From assembly GCF_004332115.1 (NCBI RefSeq), contig NZ_SJPA01000006.1, forward strand, positions 47,146 through 111,145: DNA of 64,000 nucleotides. The letters are read 5' to 3'. Shown one piece after another: positions 1 through 7,203 of the stretch. The DNA is from Chlorobium sp. N1 (lineage in GTDB: Bacteria; Bacteroidota; Chlorobiia; Chlorobiales; Chlorobiaceae). The position numbers and the translations under genes are program-made. Position 1 is the first letter of the stretch; the number at the start of each line of letters is the position of its first letter. The notes beneath the pieces were generated by a model. That model was not told where the DNA came from and made no database searches. It saw only the letters and a program-made list of their open reading frames with translations.

Positions 1-21
1 CACACTCCATACCACCCGACC

Positions 22-402
22 ATGTACGATCCCGACTGCCCCTTCTGCCACATTGCGCGCGGACAGGTCGTCCTCGAGAACCCTCACGCAACGGCCGTTT
101 ACGACCTCTTTCCGGTCACTCCCCTGCACATGCTGATCATCCCGAAACGGCACGAGGCCGACTACTTCGAACTGAGCGGCGAGGAACACGCATCCTGCAC
201 GGAACTGCTGCGCCTGGCCAGGCGCCATATCCTCCATAGGGACCGCACCGTCATCGGGTTCAATATGGGAGTCAATGCAGGCGAAGCGGCGGGACAGACC
301 ATCTTCCACTGCCACATCCACCTCATCCCGAGGAGGCAGGGCGACAGTGAAAACCCGAAAGGGGGCGTTCGGGGCGTCATCCCCTCACGGCAACACTACT
401 GA
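22..402 (+). CDS. HIT family protein (histidine-triad nucleotide hydrolase)
   Basis: A 126-residue protein carrying the family signature HCHIHLIPR near residues 96-104, where the central His is the catalytic nucleophile in HIT hydrolases. An N-terminal CPFC pair (residues 7-10) resembles the zinc-binding start of HIT proteins with a structural metal. Members hydrolyse dinucleoside polyphosphates or nucleoside phosphoramidates in the cytoplasm; the substrate cannot be read from sequence. The gene begins only 21 bases from the window edge, so upstream control is not visible. The length is normal for the family and the ORF is intact. Confidence 0.93.
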   Translation: MYDPDCPFCHIARGQVVLENPHATAVYDLFPVTPLHMLIIPKRHEADYFELSGEEHASCTELLRLARRHILHRDRTVIGFNMGVNAGEAAGQTIFHCHIHLIPRRQGDSENPKGGVRGVIPSRQHY

Positions 403-500
403 GAAAGCTCCGCTCAATCGGTTCGGTTTGTTATCTTCAGGGACAGTGAGACCGTTAACGGAACGGATACGGAGCAATCCCCACCCTCAAGCAGCACCTG

Positions 501-2207
501 ATGAAACACGCGGACAACGAAACGGCAGCCGCAACCGACTCGAAACAGAACGGAAGCGCTCCCGGCGAACGGAACTTCAGCCTCGGCGAACTGCAGGAGC
601 TGTATGCCAACATTCCCGGCTCGTTTTCGATCATGACCGCCGACGGCCGGATGATCGCCTGGAACGCATTCATGCGTGAAGACATTGTCGGCGGGTCGGA
701 TGAAGCGATGCGTGAGGTCGACGGGTTTTCGACCATTCATCCCGACGACCGACCGCTGATGGAAGAGTATTTCAGCGATATCCTCCGCAACGGGAAGGAG
801 ATCGTCGGAGAAGCCAGGATACTCCTGCGGGGAGGGCCGCACTTCGTGTGGAGGGCGCTGCACGGCAAACGGCTCATCGTCGACGGAGAAGCGTGCGTCA
901 TGGCCATCGGAATCAACATCGACAAGCAGAAGCGCCTGGCCGCCCTGCAGGCGTTCCGGCTGCGCCTGCAGGAGCTCAAGGACCATACGGGCATCGAAGC
1001 GCTGCTGCGCATCGCGCTGGACGAAGCCGAACAGCTGACAGGCAGCCAGAGCGGATTCTGCAGCTTCACTCCCGAGGAGCACAGGCTGGAGCACATCATG
1101 ATATGGTCGACCGGCTCCGCGAGACTCTTCGGCTCCGATGAAACCGAGGACGCCCACCTGGTCCTGAAGGAATCCCCCCTCTTCAATCCCGTAATCAAGG
1201 ACCAGAAGCCGCTCGTGATCAATGATTTCCGAGCCATGGCGACGGAGTCCGGCCTGCCTGAAGGCCATGGTTTCATCAGGCGCCTGGTACTGGTCCCGCT
1301 CATGGGAGAGACCGGCGTCACGGCCCTCTTCGGGATCGCCAACAAGCGCTGCGACTATACCGACGAGGATCTGCAGCTGGTTCGGCTCCTTGCCGAAACG
1401 GCATGGGACATCATCGGCCGGAAGCGGGCCGAAGAGTCGGAAAAGAACCTGCAGAAATACTTCCGGCAGTTCCAGGAAGAGGGGCTTGTCGCCAGGGTTG
1501 CCACCCGAGCTGTCGACGAATTCAACGCCATGCTCTCAGTGACAGAGGAAAACACCCGGCATCTGCTCGATTCACTGCCGGAGAACAATCCCGACCGGAA
1601 CATGCTCGAGACCATCCTCTACGCCACTGCCCGAAACATGGAACTGGCCTCCCAGCTGGTCTCCTTTGCCGAGAAGCAGCCGGGAAATCCGGATATGCTC
1701 AACGTCAACGCCGTCATCGACGGCATGTTCGACATGCTCCAGAACCTCGCCCCGGACTCCGTCAGGATCGAATGGACATTAAGCGATGACGAGCTATGGG
1801 CCCGGATGGATCCCGGCCAGCTGGAACTGATCCTGATGAACATCTTCATGAACGCCTGCGAAGCCATCGACGGCTCCGGAAGCATCACCATCAGCAGCGG
1901 GTGCTACCACGTCGAATCCACCGGGATCCGGGCATCCGGCACGATACAGACACCCGGCGACTATGTCAGGATTTCCATCACCGACACGGGATGCGGCATC
2001 GCCCCGGAGCTCCGCCCGCACATCTTCGACCCGTTCTTCACGACAAAAGGCACGAGCTCGCAGAAGGGCCTCGGCCTCTCGACGGTCTACGGGCTGGTTC
2101 GCCAGAGCAACGGCTGCGTTGAAGTGGATACGGAGGAGGGAACGGGCACGACCATCAGCATATCGCTGCCGCGCTCAAACGGCTTCGACATCCCGCTGCA
2201 GTTCTGA
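501..2207 (+). CDS. PAS-GAF histidine-kinase-like protein, phosphoacceptor His apparently replaced by Asp
   Basis: 568 residues without a membrane segment: a PAS domain (about 28-140), a GAF domain (about 155-305), a dimerisation helix region (about 325-395) and a HATPase domain (about 405-560). The ATPase boxes are intact: N box NIFMNACEAI, G1 DTGCGI, F box FDPFFTTK, G2 GLGLSTVYG. In this kinase group the H box normally reads AHDFNNLL. Here the aligned stretch is VDEFNAML, placing Asp339 where the phosphorylated His should be. If that alignment holds, the protein cannot autophosphorylate conventionally and may be a sensory pseudokinase or an ATP-binding partner of another kinase. No response regulator gene is adjacent. 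Confidence 0.85.
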   Translation: MKHADNETAAATDSKQNGSAPGERNFSLGELQELYANIPGSFSIMTADGRMIAWNAFMREDIVGGSDEAMREVDGFSTIHPDDRPLMEEYFSDILRNGKEIVGEARILLRGGPHFVWRALHGKRLIVDGEACVMAIGINIDKQKRLAALQAFRLRLQELKDHTGIEALLRIALDEAEQLTGSQSGFCSFTPEEHRLEHIMIWSTGSARLFGSDETEDAHLVLKESPLFNPVIKDQKPLVINDFRAMATESGLPEGHGFIRRLVLVPLMGETGVTALFGIANKRCDYTDEDLQLVRLLAETAWDIIGRKRAEESEKNLQKYFRQFQEEGLVARVATRAVDEFNAMLSVTEENTRHLLDSLPENNPDRNMLETILYATARNMELASQLVSFAEKQPGNPDMLNVNAVIDGMFDMLQNLAPDSVRIEWTLSDDELWARMDPGQLELILMNIFMNACEAIDGSGSITISSGCYHVESTGIRASGTIQTPGDYVRISITDTGCGIAPELRPHIFDPFFTTKGTSSQKGLGLSTVYGLVRQSNGCVEVDTEEGTGTTISISLPRSNGFDIPLQF

Positions 2208-2273
2208 GGGAGGATATGAAGCGACACCGACAAAGCGGTGCCGCATGCATTGTGCCGGACTGGAGAAAACAGG

Positions 2274-2897
2274 CTAGAATCTGAACCGCATGCCGAGAAG
2301 GATCCGGCTGCTTTCCATGGTCATTCGACTTGAATCCAAAAGGATGGCCGCCTCGTCAGTAGCGAAGTAGCGGTAGCCAAGATCGACAGCCAAATCATCA
2401 GAAACGTCAACATACACTCCGGCACCAAGCTGATAGGCAAACACCGTGTCATCACTTGATGCGTGAATATCCTGATAGTCATAGGTACTTGAAACGGTTG
2501 CCGCGCCAACGCCGCCCATCAGATACGGTGAGACCCCGCCGTCAAGATGAAAATCCTTGTAGCAGTTCAGCATATAGGACAGCGTTGAAACGTTGATGTC
2601 GCTGATCGTATAATCATTGATCGTGACGCCGAAAGCCTTATCCATATCGCTGGACTGATAGCCGACGGCAAACTCTGCACGGTAATTGTCGGATCTTGTG
2701 CCGAGGGCACCCTCAAGAGCAAGACCAGAGTTGAATTCGATAGCATCATCATAGGAGATGCCATACAGTTTGATGTCCTGGTTGTGCATCAATCCCAATC
2801 CGGCAGAAACACTGATGTAGGAATCAGTCTCAGCCGAAGCAATTGAAGGGGCGGCACAGATGCCGGCAACCAGCAAGGCCATCACGATTTTTTTCAT
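2274..2897 (-). CDS. outer-membrane beta-barrel protein (OmpA/opacity-like)
   Basis: 207 residues starting with a clear Sec signal peptide (MKKIVMALLVAGICAAPSIA, likely cut after ASA). The rest alternates short amphipathic strands and turns, and it ends GMRFRF with a terminal Phe as expected for BAM-dependent barrels. The size fits an 8-stranded opacity/OmpA-like barrel. Function is unknown; candidates are adhesion, envelope stability or ligand binding. Its start lies 36 bp below the predicted start site of a strong sigma-54 promoter, so it is probably expressed under specific activator control. It converges on the upstream kinase-like gene. Confidence 0.8.
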   Translation of the reverse strand: MKKIVMALLVAGICAAPSIASAETDSYISVSAGLGLMHNQDIKLYGISYDDAIEFNSGLALEGALGTRSDNYRAEFAVGYQSSDMDKAFGVTINDYTISDINVSTLSYMLNCYKDFHLDGGVSPYLMGGVGAATVSSTYDYQDIHASSDDTVFAYQLGAGVYVDVSDDLAVDLGYRYFATDEAAILLDSSRMTMESSRILLGMRFRF

Positions 2898-2943
2898 GGA
2901 AACACACGTTTTGTTTGTCAGGGAAAATGCCCGGGATCAAATC

Positions 2944-2959
2944 AGCACATAGCGTGCCA
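2944..2959 (-). promoter_or_regulatory. sigma-54 (-24/-12) promoter of the beta-barrel gene
   Basis: Read on the minus strand the sequence is TGGCACG-CTAT-GTGCT, against the sigma-54 consensus TGGCACG-N4-TTGCW. The invariant GG and GC are present with exactly ten bases between them. The predicted start site falls about 36 bp before the beta-barrel ATG. I see no convincing dyad activator site upstream. The stretch 2960-3232 otherwise holds no gene that I can support. Confidence 0.75.
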
Positions 2960-3232
2960 AAAACAAACAAAACACGGGTCAGCCTTGCATGCCCTGCATT
3001 GCCGGCTCGATACCATCGTTCAAACAGGCGGCAAAAGAGGAGACACAACGAACGCCATGAGGCAGAATGACACAAAACGACCTATTGCGGCAGCATTGTA
3101 ACGCATTTCAAAAAAACCATTATCGCGAAGAGGAGCAATGCGGGAAATGGGCGCAGCGGAAACCAGCGGAGCGGCTGTCCAGAACCACTCACAAACCAAC
3201 AACCAGAGGAAAAGCGCCCCAGGGAAAGGAAG

Positions 3233-3270
3233 AAAAAAAGCCCTGTAACTCATTGAATTACAGGGCTTTC
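3233..3270 (-). terminator. intrinsic terminator after secG/tRNA-Lys
   Basis: On the minus strand an inverted repeat GCCCTGTAA/TTACAGGGC with a short loop is followed by a run of seven T, directly downstream of tRNA-Lys. Confidence 0.85.
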
Positions 3271-3276
3271 TTGTGG

Positions 3277-3349
3277 TGCACTCGCCAGGACTCGAACCTG
3301 GAACCCAGTGATTAAGAGTCACTTGCTCTACCAATTGAGCCACGAGTGC
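3277..3349 (-). tRNA. tRNA-Lys (CTT)
   Basis: The minus strand folds into a full cloverleaf: acceptor GCACTCG/CGAGTGC, anticodon stem AGTGA/TCACT around loop CTCTTAA, which gives anticodon CTT, and T arm CCAGG-TTCGAGT-CCTGG. The 3' CCA is encoded (3274-3276). It starts 7 bp after the secG stop codon, so it is probably cotranscribed with secG. Confidence 0.96.
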
Positions 3350-3356
3350 ATGAAAC

Positions 3357-3695
3357 TTACTTTACCGGCGCCTCCGGAATCATCGGGGCGGTGCCGGAAG
3401 GCTGCTGCGGCACTGCCGGAGCCTCCTGCTGAAGAACGCTTTTCCTCTCTGCCGTTCCGCTCCGCTGCGGGAGGGTGAACTCTGCGATGAAGCAGAAGAG
3501 CATCACCACGGCTGCAAGGACGGCGGTCACCTTTCCGAGAAAATCACCGGTACGGCGGACACCGAGAGTCTGTACGGTTCCGAGGCTTGCGATGCCACCG
3601 GTCAGTCCGCTGCCGCTCTTCGGGTTCTGCAGCATGATGACCCCGATGAGGAGCACCGATGCGAGCAGGGCAAGAACCACGATGAAGACATGCAT
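3357..3695 (-). CDS. secG: protein translocase subunit SecG
   Basis: 112 residues with the SecG layout: an N-terminal membrane helix (residues 3-22), the loop motif [13 protein letters not shown], a second helix (about 52-72) and a Pro/Gln-rich cytoplasmic tail. SecG joins SecY and SecE in the inner-membrane translocon and assists SecA-driven export. The gene is followed within 7 bp by tRNA-Lys and then a terminator. It is divergent from the DUF2905 gene. Confidence 0.93.
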   Translation of the reverse strand: MHVFIVVLALLASVLLIGVIMLQNPKSGSGLTGGIASLGTVQTLGVRRTGDFLGKVTAVLAAVVMLFCFIAEFTLPQRSGTAERKSVLQQEAPAVPQQPSGTAPMIPEAPVK

Positions 3696-3767
3696 GTGCC
3701 GCCAGCTTTAATTAATTCGCAAATATCGGTATCTTTTCAACTGAACAGGCCCTTAATTTAGAAAGTT

Positions 3768-4028
3768 TTGAAAACTATGCAAGTGGTGTTTGCAGATGCA
3801 GGAAAATTTCTTCTGATTGCAGGCATGGCGGCCGTTATCTGCGGACTTTTTCTCCTCTTTCTTTCACGGACGGGGCACACGGATCTCCTGGCCTGGATCG
3901 GGCACCTGCCGCTGGACATGAAACTGGAACGGGAGAACTTCTCCCTCTATTTTCCGCTCGGCACCTCGATCCTGCTCTCGATACTCCTCTCCCTCGTCGC
4001 CTATCTCATCAACAGATTCATCCACTGA
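3768..4028 (+). CDS. DUF2905 family small membrane protein
   Basis: 86 residues with two predicted membrane helices (about 11-31 and 62-82) separated by the family core GHLPLDMKLERENFSLYFPLGTS. DUF2905 proteins are widespread inner-membrane proteins of unknown role. The stop lies 6 bp before hisB, so the two are likely one transcript, although no functional link to histidine synthesis is known. Confidence 0.85.
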   Translation: MKTMQVVFADAGKFLLIAGMAAVICGLFLLFLSRTGHTDLLAWIGHLPLDMKLERENFSLYFPLGTSILLSILLSLVAYLINRFIH

Positions 4029-4034
4029 CACCCC

Positions 4035-4637
4035 ATGCCCGAATCAGCAAAGACCTCCCCGAGAAAAGCCAGCCTCACGCGCAGGACCGGCGAAACCGAC
4101 ATTTCGGCAACGATCTGTCTTGACGGCAGCGGCAAGAGTTCCGTCACGACGGGAGTCGGGTTCCTCGACCACATGCTCGTCTCGTTCAGCCGCCACTCCC
4201 GCATAGACATCGAACTCAGCTGCCGCGGAGACCTGGAGGTGGACGACCACCATTCGGTCGAAGACGTCGCCATCGTACTCGGCAGCGCCATTCTCGACGC
4301 ACTCGGAACGCGCGAAGGCATCCGGAGGTTCGGTTCGGCCCTGGTGCCGATGGACGAGTCGCTCGCCCGCGCCGCCGTCGACCTCGGAGGCCGCAGCTTC
4401 GCCGTCGTGAAGGCCGACTTCCAGCGGCCGGTGGTCCAGGGCATGTCGACCGAGATGGTCGAGCACTTCTTCACCTCGATCGCATCCGGGCTGAAAGCCA
4501 ACGTGCACCTGGCCGTGCTCGACGGCTTCAACACGCATCACATGATCGAAGCGATGTTCAAGGCCTTCGCCCTGGCGATGAAGGACGCCGTCAGGATCGA
4601 GGGAGGAGGCATCCCCTCAACGAAAGGCGTGCTGTAG
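4035..4637 (+). CDS. hisB: imidazoleglycerol-phosphate dehydratase
   Basis: 200 residues, the length of the monofunctional enzyme without the histidinol-phosphatase domain. It shows the metal-binding and catalytic signatures of the family: [30 protein letters not shown] and [15 protein letters not shown]. It dehydrates imidazole-glycerol phosphate to imidazole-acetol phosphate in histidine biosynthesis. The other his genes are not in the window. A shared terminator separates it from rny. Confidence 0.96.
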   Translation: MPESAKTSPRKASLTRRTGETDISATICLDGSGKSSVTTGVGFLDHMLVSFSRHSRIDIELSCRGDLEVDDHHSVEDVAIVLGSAILDALGTREGIRRFGSALVPMDESLARAAVDLGGRSFAVVKADFQRPVVQGMSTEMVEHFFTSIASGLKANVHLAVLDGFNTHHMIEAMFKAFALAMKDAVRIEGGGIPSTKGVL

Positions 4638-4665
4638 GAACCGGCATGGCCGCAAAGATAAAAGG

Positions 4666-4701
4666 AAAAAGGCTGCATCCCCGAAAGGTGCAGCCTTTTT
4701 T
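4666..4701. terminator. bidirectional terminator between hisB and rny
   Basis: The stem GGCTGCA/TGCAGCC is flanked by A5 on the left and T6 on the right, so it can terminate both convergent genes. Confidence 0.88.
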
Positions 4702-4731
4702 GTTGCGGTATCCGGCGCGTTGCCGGCCCCC

Positions 4732-6306
4732 TTACTTCGCGTAGGCGACGGAGCGGCGCTCCCGGACGATCGACACCTTGATCTGGCCGGGGTACTGCGC
4801 CTCGGACTCGATCTTGTGCGCGATGTCGTGGGCCAGCACGTCGGCCTGGCTGTCGCTGACGTTGTCACCCTCGACGATGACGCGGATCTCGCGGCCGGCC
4901 TGCAGGGCGTAGGTCTTCAGTACGCCCGGGAACCCCTTTGCGATCTCCTCGAGGCTCTCGAGGCGCTTCACGTTGCCGTCTGCGGTGACTGCACCGCGGG
5001 CTCCGGGGCGAGAGAGAGAGATGACGTTTGCGGCGTCGACCAGATCAGCGATCGGCGACTCCTTCTCGGCTTCGCCATGATGGGCGGCGATGGCGTTGAG
5101 CACCACGGCCGACTCCTTGAACTTCTGCATGAAATCCCTGCCGGCAAGGGCGTGCGGCTGGTCGGTATCGGGCAGGACGAGACCGATGTCGTGCAGGAGG
5201 CCGGCACGTTTGGCCTTGCGCGGATCGAGCTTGAGTTCGGTCGCCATGATTCCGGCAAGCATGGCCACCTCGCGACTGTGCTGCAGGAGGTTCTGGCCGT
5301 AGACGGTATGGAACTGCATGGTTCCGATAAGCCTGACGACCTCGGCGGGCATGTCGGGAATCTGGAGCGAGGAAAGAGCCTCTTCGCCAGCGCTCATGAT
5401 GACTTCCGCCATCTCCTTGCCCGCGTCCTGGTAGGCCTTCTCTATAGCTACGGGATGGATCACGCCATCGGCGAGGAGTTTCTTCAGGGTGAGCTTGGCG
5501 TGCTCGCGGCGCATCGGATCGAAGCAGGAGAGGATGACGACCTCCGGGGTGTCGTCGACGATGATGTCGACGCCGGTGGCGTTCTCGAAGGCCTTGATGT
5601 TGCGTCCCTCGCGCCCGATGATGCGGCCCTTGAGCTCGTCGCTCTGGATGTGCACGACGCTCAGCGCGTTCTCGGTGGCCTGCTCGAATGAGATCCGCTG
5701 GATGGCGGTCAGGAGGGTCTTCTCGGCCAGGCGCCCGGCGTTCTCCTCGGCCTCCTCGTGGATCTTGTGGATGGTCTCGGTCGCTTCCTGGCGGGCCTTC
5801 GAGATCATATTGTCGATGAGCATCTGGCGGGCCTCGTCGGCCTGCAGGCCGCTCAGGCTCTCAAGGCGCTGGTTCTGTTCGGTGATGATGCGCTCGAGCT
5901 CTGCGGAGCGAGCCGAGGCCGTCTCCATCGTCTGGTCGAGCTCCTTCTGGCGGTCCTGGAGCTTGCGCTCGGTGTCGCGAACGTCCTGCAGCTGCTTCTT
6001 GAGCTGTCCTTCGCGCTGCTGCACCTGCTTCTGCATCTGGTTGAACTTGTTGTTCTTGATCACCACCTCCTGATCGAACTCCCGGCGCTTCTTCTTCCAC
6101 TCCTGGTTGACTTCGGTGACCTTCAGCTCCTTGTACTCGTTGGCCTCCTTCTGGGCCTCCTGGACGATCTGCACGGCACGCTCCTCGGCTTCAAGAACCT
6201 TCGTCGTACCGACACGCTCGAGGAAGAAACGCCCGATGAAAAAACCTGCCGCGAAAAACACAACCGATGCGAAAATGATCAGAAACAGGTTTATGACAAT
6301 TCCCAT
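4732..6306 (-). CDS. rny: ribonuclease Y
   Basis: 524 residues in the standard order: an N-terminal membrane anchor (about 5-25), a long coiled coil (about 35-200), a KH RNA-binding domain (IIGREGRNIKAFENATG, about 220-285) and an HD phosphodiesterase domain (HSREVAMLAG ... AGLLHDIG, about 345-440). RNase Y is a membrane-tethered endoribonuclease that starts mRNA decay. The gene is downstream of the 6S RNA gene and zapA on the same strand, with about 50 bp between the 6S 3' end and its start. Confidence 0.95.
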   Translation of the reverse strand: MGIVINLFLIIFASVVFFAAGFFIGRFFLERVGTTKVLEAEERAVQIVQEAQKEANEYKELKVTEVNQEWKKKRREFDQEVVIKNNKFNQMQKQVQQREGQLKKQLQDVRDTERKLQDRQKELDQTMETASARSAELERIITEQNQRLESLSGLQADEARQMLIDNMISKARQEATETIHKIHEEAEENAGRLAEKTLLTAIQRISFEQATENALSVVHIQSDELKGRIIGREGRNIKAFENATGVDIIVDDTPEVVILSCFDPMRREHAKLTLKKLLADGVIHPVAIEKAYQDAGKEMAEVIMSAGEEALSSLQIPDMPAEVVRLIGTMQFHTVYGQNLLQHSREVAMLAGIMATELKLDPRKAKRAGLLHDIGLVLPDTDQPHALAGRDFMQKFKESAVVLNAIAAHHGEAEKESPIADLVDAANVISLSRPGARGAVTADGNVKRLESLEEIAKGFPGVLKTYALQAGREIRVIVEGDNVSDSQADVLAHDIAHKIESEAQYPGQIKVSIVRERRSVAYAK

Positions 6307-6359
6307 TAAAAGTACCTCCTTTTTGTGCCGCAGTCAGCGACAGGGCACCATTTTAAACA

Positions 6360-6583
6360 AAAAAATCCGCACCATGGCGAGATGTGTAAGTTCAAGAACC
6401 CGTTAAACACGGTGGGCGCCTCCTTCCCGTCTCTTGCTTCCAACGGTGCAGCGCGTGCACTGCACACGGGTTCCGGACGGATCCGGACACCGGCAAGGCC
6501 TGCAATCAAAAAGAAGAGTCTGGCTCCCTATTCTTTGATGTTAGTTCTTTTACTTACAGACACCTCGATCTTCTGGTGCGGAT
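6360..6583 (-). ncRNA. ssrS: 6S RNA candidate
   Basis: On the minus strand the ends pair through CCGCACCA (5') and TGGTGCGG (3'). A second long stem follows: GTAAGT and AAAAGAAC on the 5' arm pair with ACTTAC and GTTCTTGA on the 3' arm. Inside are a bubble and a GC-rich terminal hairpin region (GTGCAG...CTGCAC). About 224 nt, one long interrupted rod and a 3' T run match 6S RNA, which mimics an open promoter and binds housekeeping RNA polymerase. The gene sits directly after zapA, a gene order also known for ssrS in Proteobacteria. Exact ends are estimated. Confidence 0.82.
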
Positions 6584-6608
6584 ATTTTCCTACTCTCAAT
6601 GTAACTGT

Positions 6609-6872
6609 TTACTCGAGATTGTCCCCGACAAAAGCGTTGAGGCCCTCGATTTTCCGCTGGAGTTCCGCCAGCGCATCCTCCAGCTGCAGCTTCTCCTCGG
6701 CAAGCGCAACGGCGGAGAGAACAGCGAGCCTCAGCGGTTCGAACGAGGGGGCCTGCTGGGCAAAACGGCGCATCCGCTGGTCGACCTCGCCCGCAGCCTT
6801 CTCGACGGCGTCGCGGGTGTCGGCACGAAGAGGGTACGTATCTCCGTAAACATTTACATCAAACTTTTCCAT
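6609..6872 (-). CDS. zapA: cell division protein ZapA
   Basis: 87 residues beginning MEKFDVNVYGDTYPLRAD, the typical ZapA N-terminal beta hairpin, followed by a helix and a C-terminal coiled coil. ZapA crosslinks FtsZ filaments at the division ring. A longer upstream reading exists, but the family homology begins at this ATG at 6872. It lies 8 bp after the coiled-coil gene and directly before the 6S RNA. Confidence 0.88.
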   Translation of the reverse strand: MEKFDVNVYGDTYPLRADTRDAVEKAAGEVDQRMRRFAQQAPSFEPLRLAVLSAVALAEEKLQLEDALAELQRKIEGLNAFVGDNLE

Positions 6873-6880
6873 ATCGCGTC

Positions 6881-7189
6881 CTACACGGCCTGTCCGCCCC
6901 TGAGTTCCATTTCGATCTTCTGGAGTATCAAGACCAGCTTCTGCTTCACCTGCAGCTTTTCGGCGTAGGCAAGCTCTCCGACCGGACCCGCTCCCCCGCC
7001 TTTCGGCGCCGGCGTCGAGCCGCCCCCCGGAAGCTTCATCGATCGGAGGACCTCCTGGAGGCTTGCAAGTTCGGATTTCAGCGCCGCGTTCTCTTTCCGG
7101 CATGCGTCCAGCCGGTTGACGAGGGCGGTGATGCCTCCCTCGAGGGCGCCGATGCCGGCCAGTATGTCCTCTCCTTTCCGTTCAGGCAT
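6881..7189 (-). CDS. small coiled-coil protein between pheT and zapA
   Basis: 102 residues. Residues about 10-50 form a heptad-rich coiled coil (LVNRLDACRKENAALKSEL), then a Pro/Gly-rich linker, then a second short helix. There are no catalytic motifs and no signal peptide. Its position just before zapA and its coiled-coil character suggest a ZapB-like division partner, but this is inference. It is likely translated from the pheT-zapA transcript, with 14 bp to pheT and 8 bp to zapA. Confidence 0.7.
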   Translation of the reverse strand: MPERKGEDILAGIGALEGGITALVNRLDACRKENAALKSELASLQEVLRSMKLPGGGSTPAPKGGGAGPVGELAYAEKLQVKQKLVLILQKIEMELRGGQAV

Positions 7190-7203
7190 GGAACAAGGGT
7201 ATC

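Noticed and set aside
727..745. TCGACCATTCATCCC, resembling the activator half-site
   Set aside because: Lies inside the PAS-GAF kinase coding sequence, lacks the GGTC right half and is not near a -24/-12 promoter.
3067..3315. 82-codon frame upstream of tRNA-Lys
   Set aside because: Runs through the terminator and tRNA; composition is unlike the other proteins.
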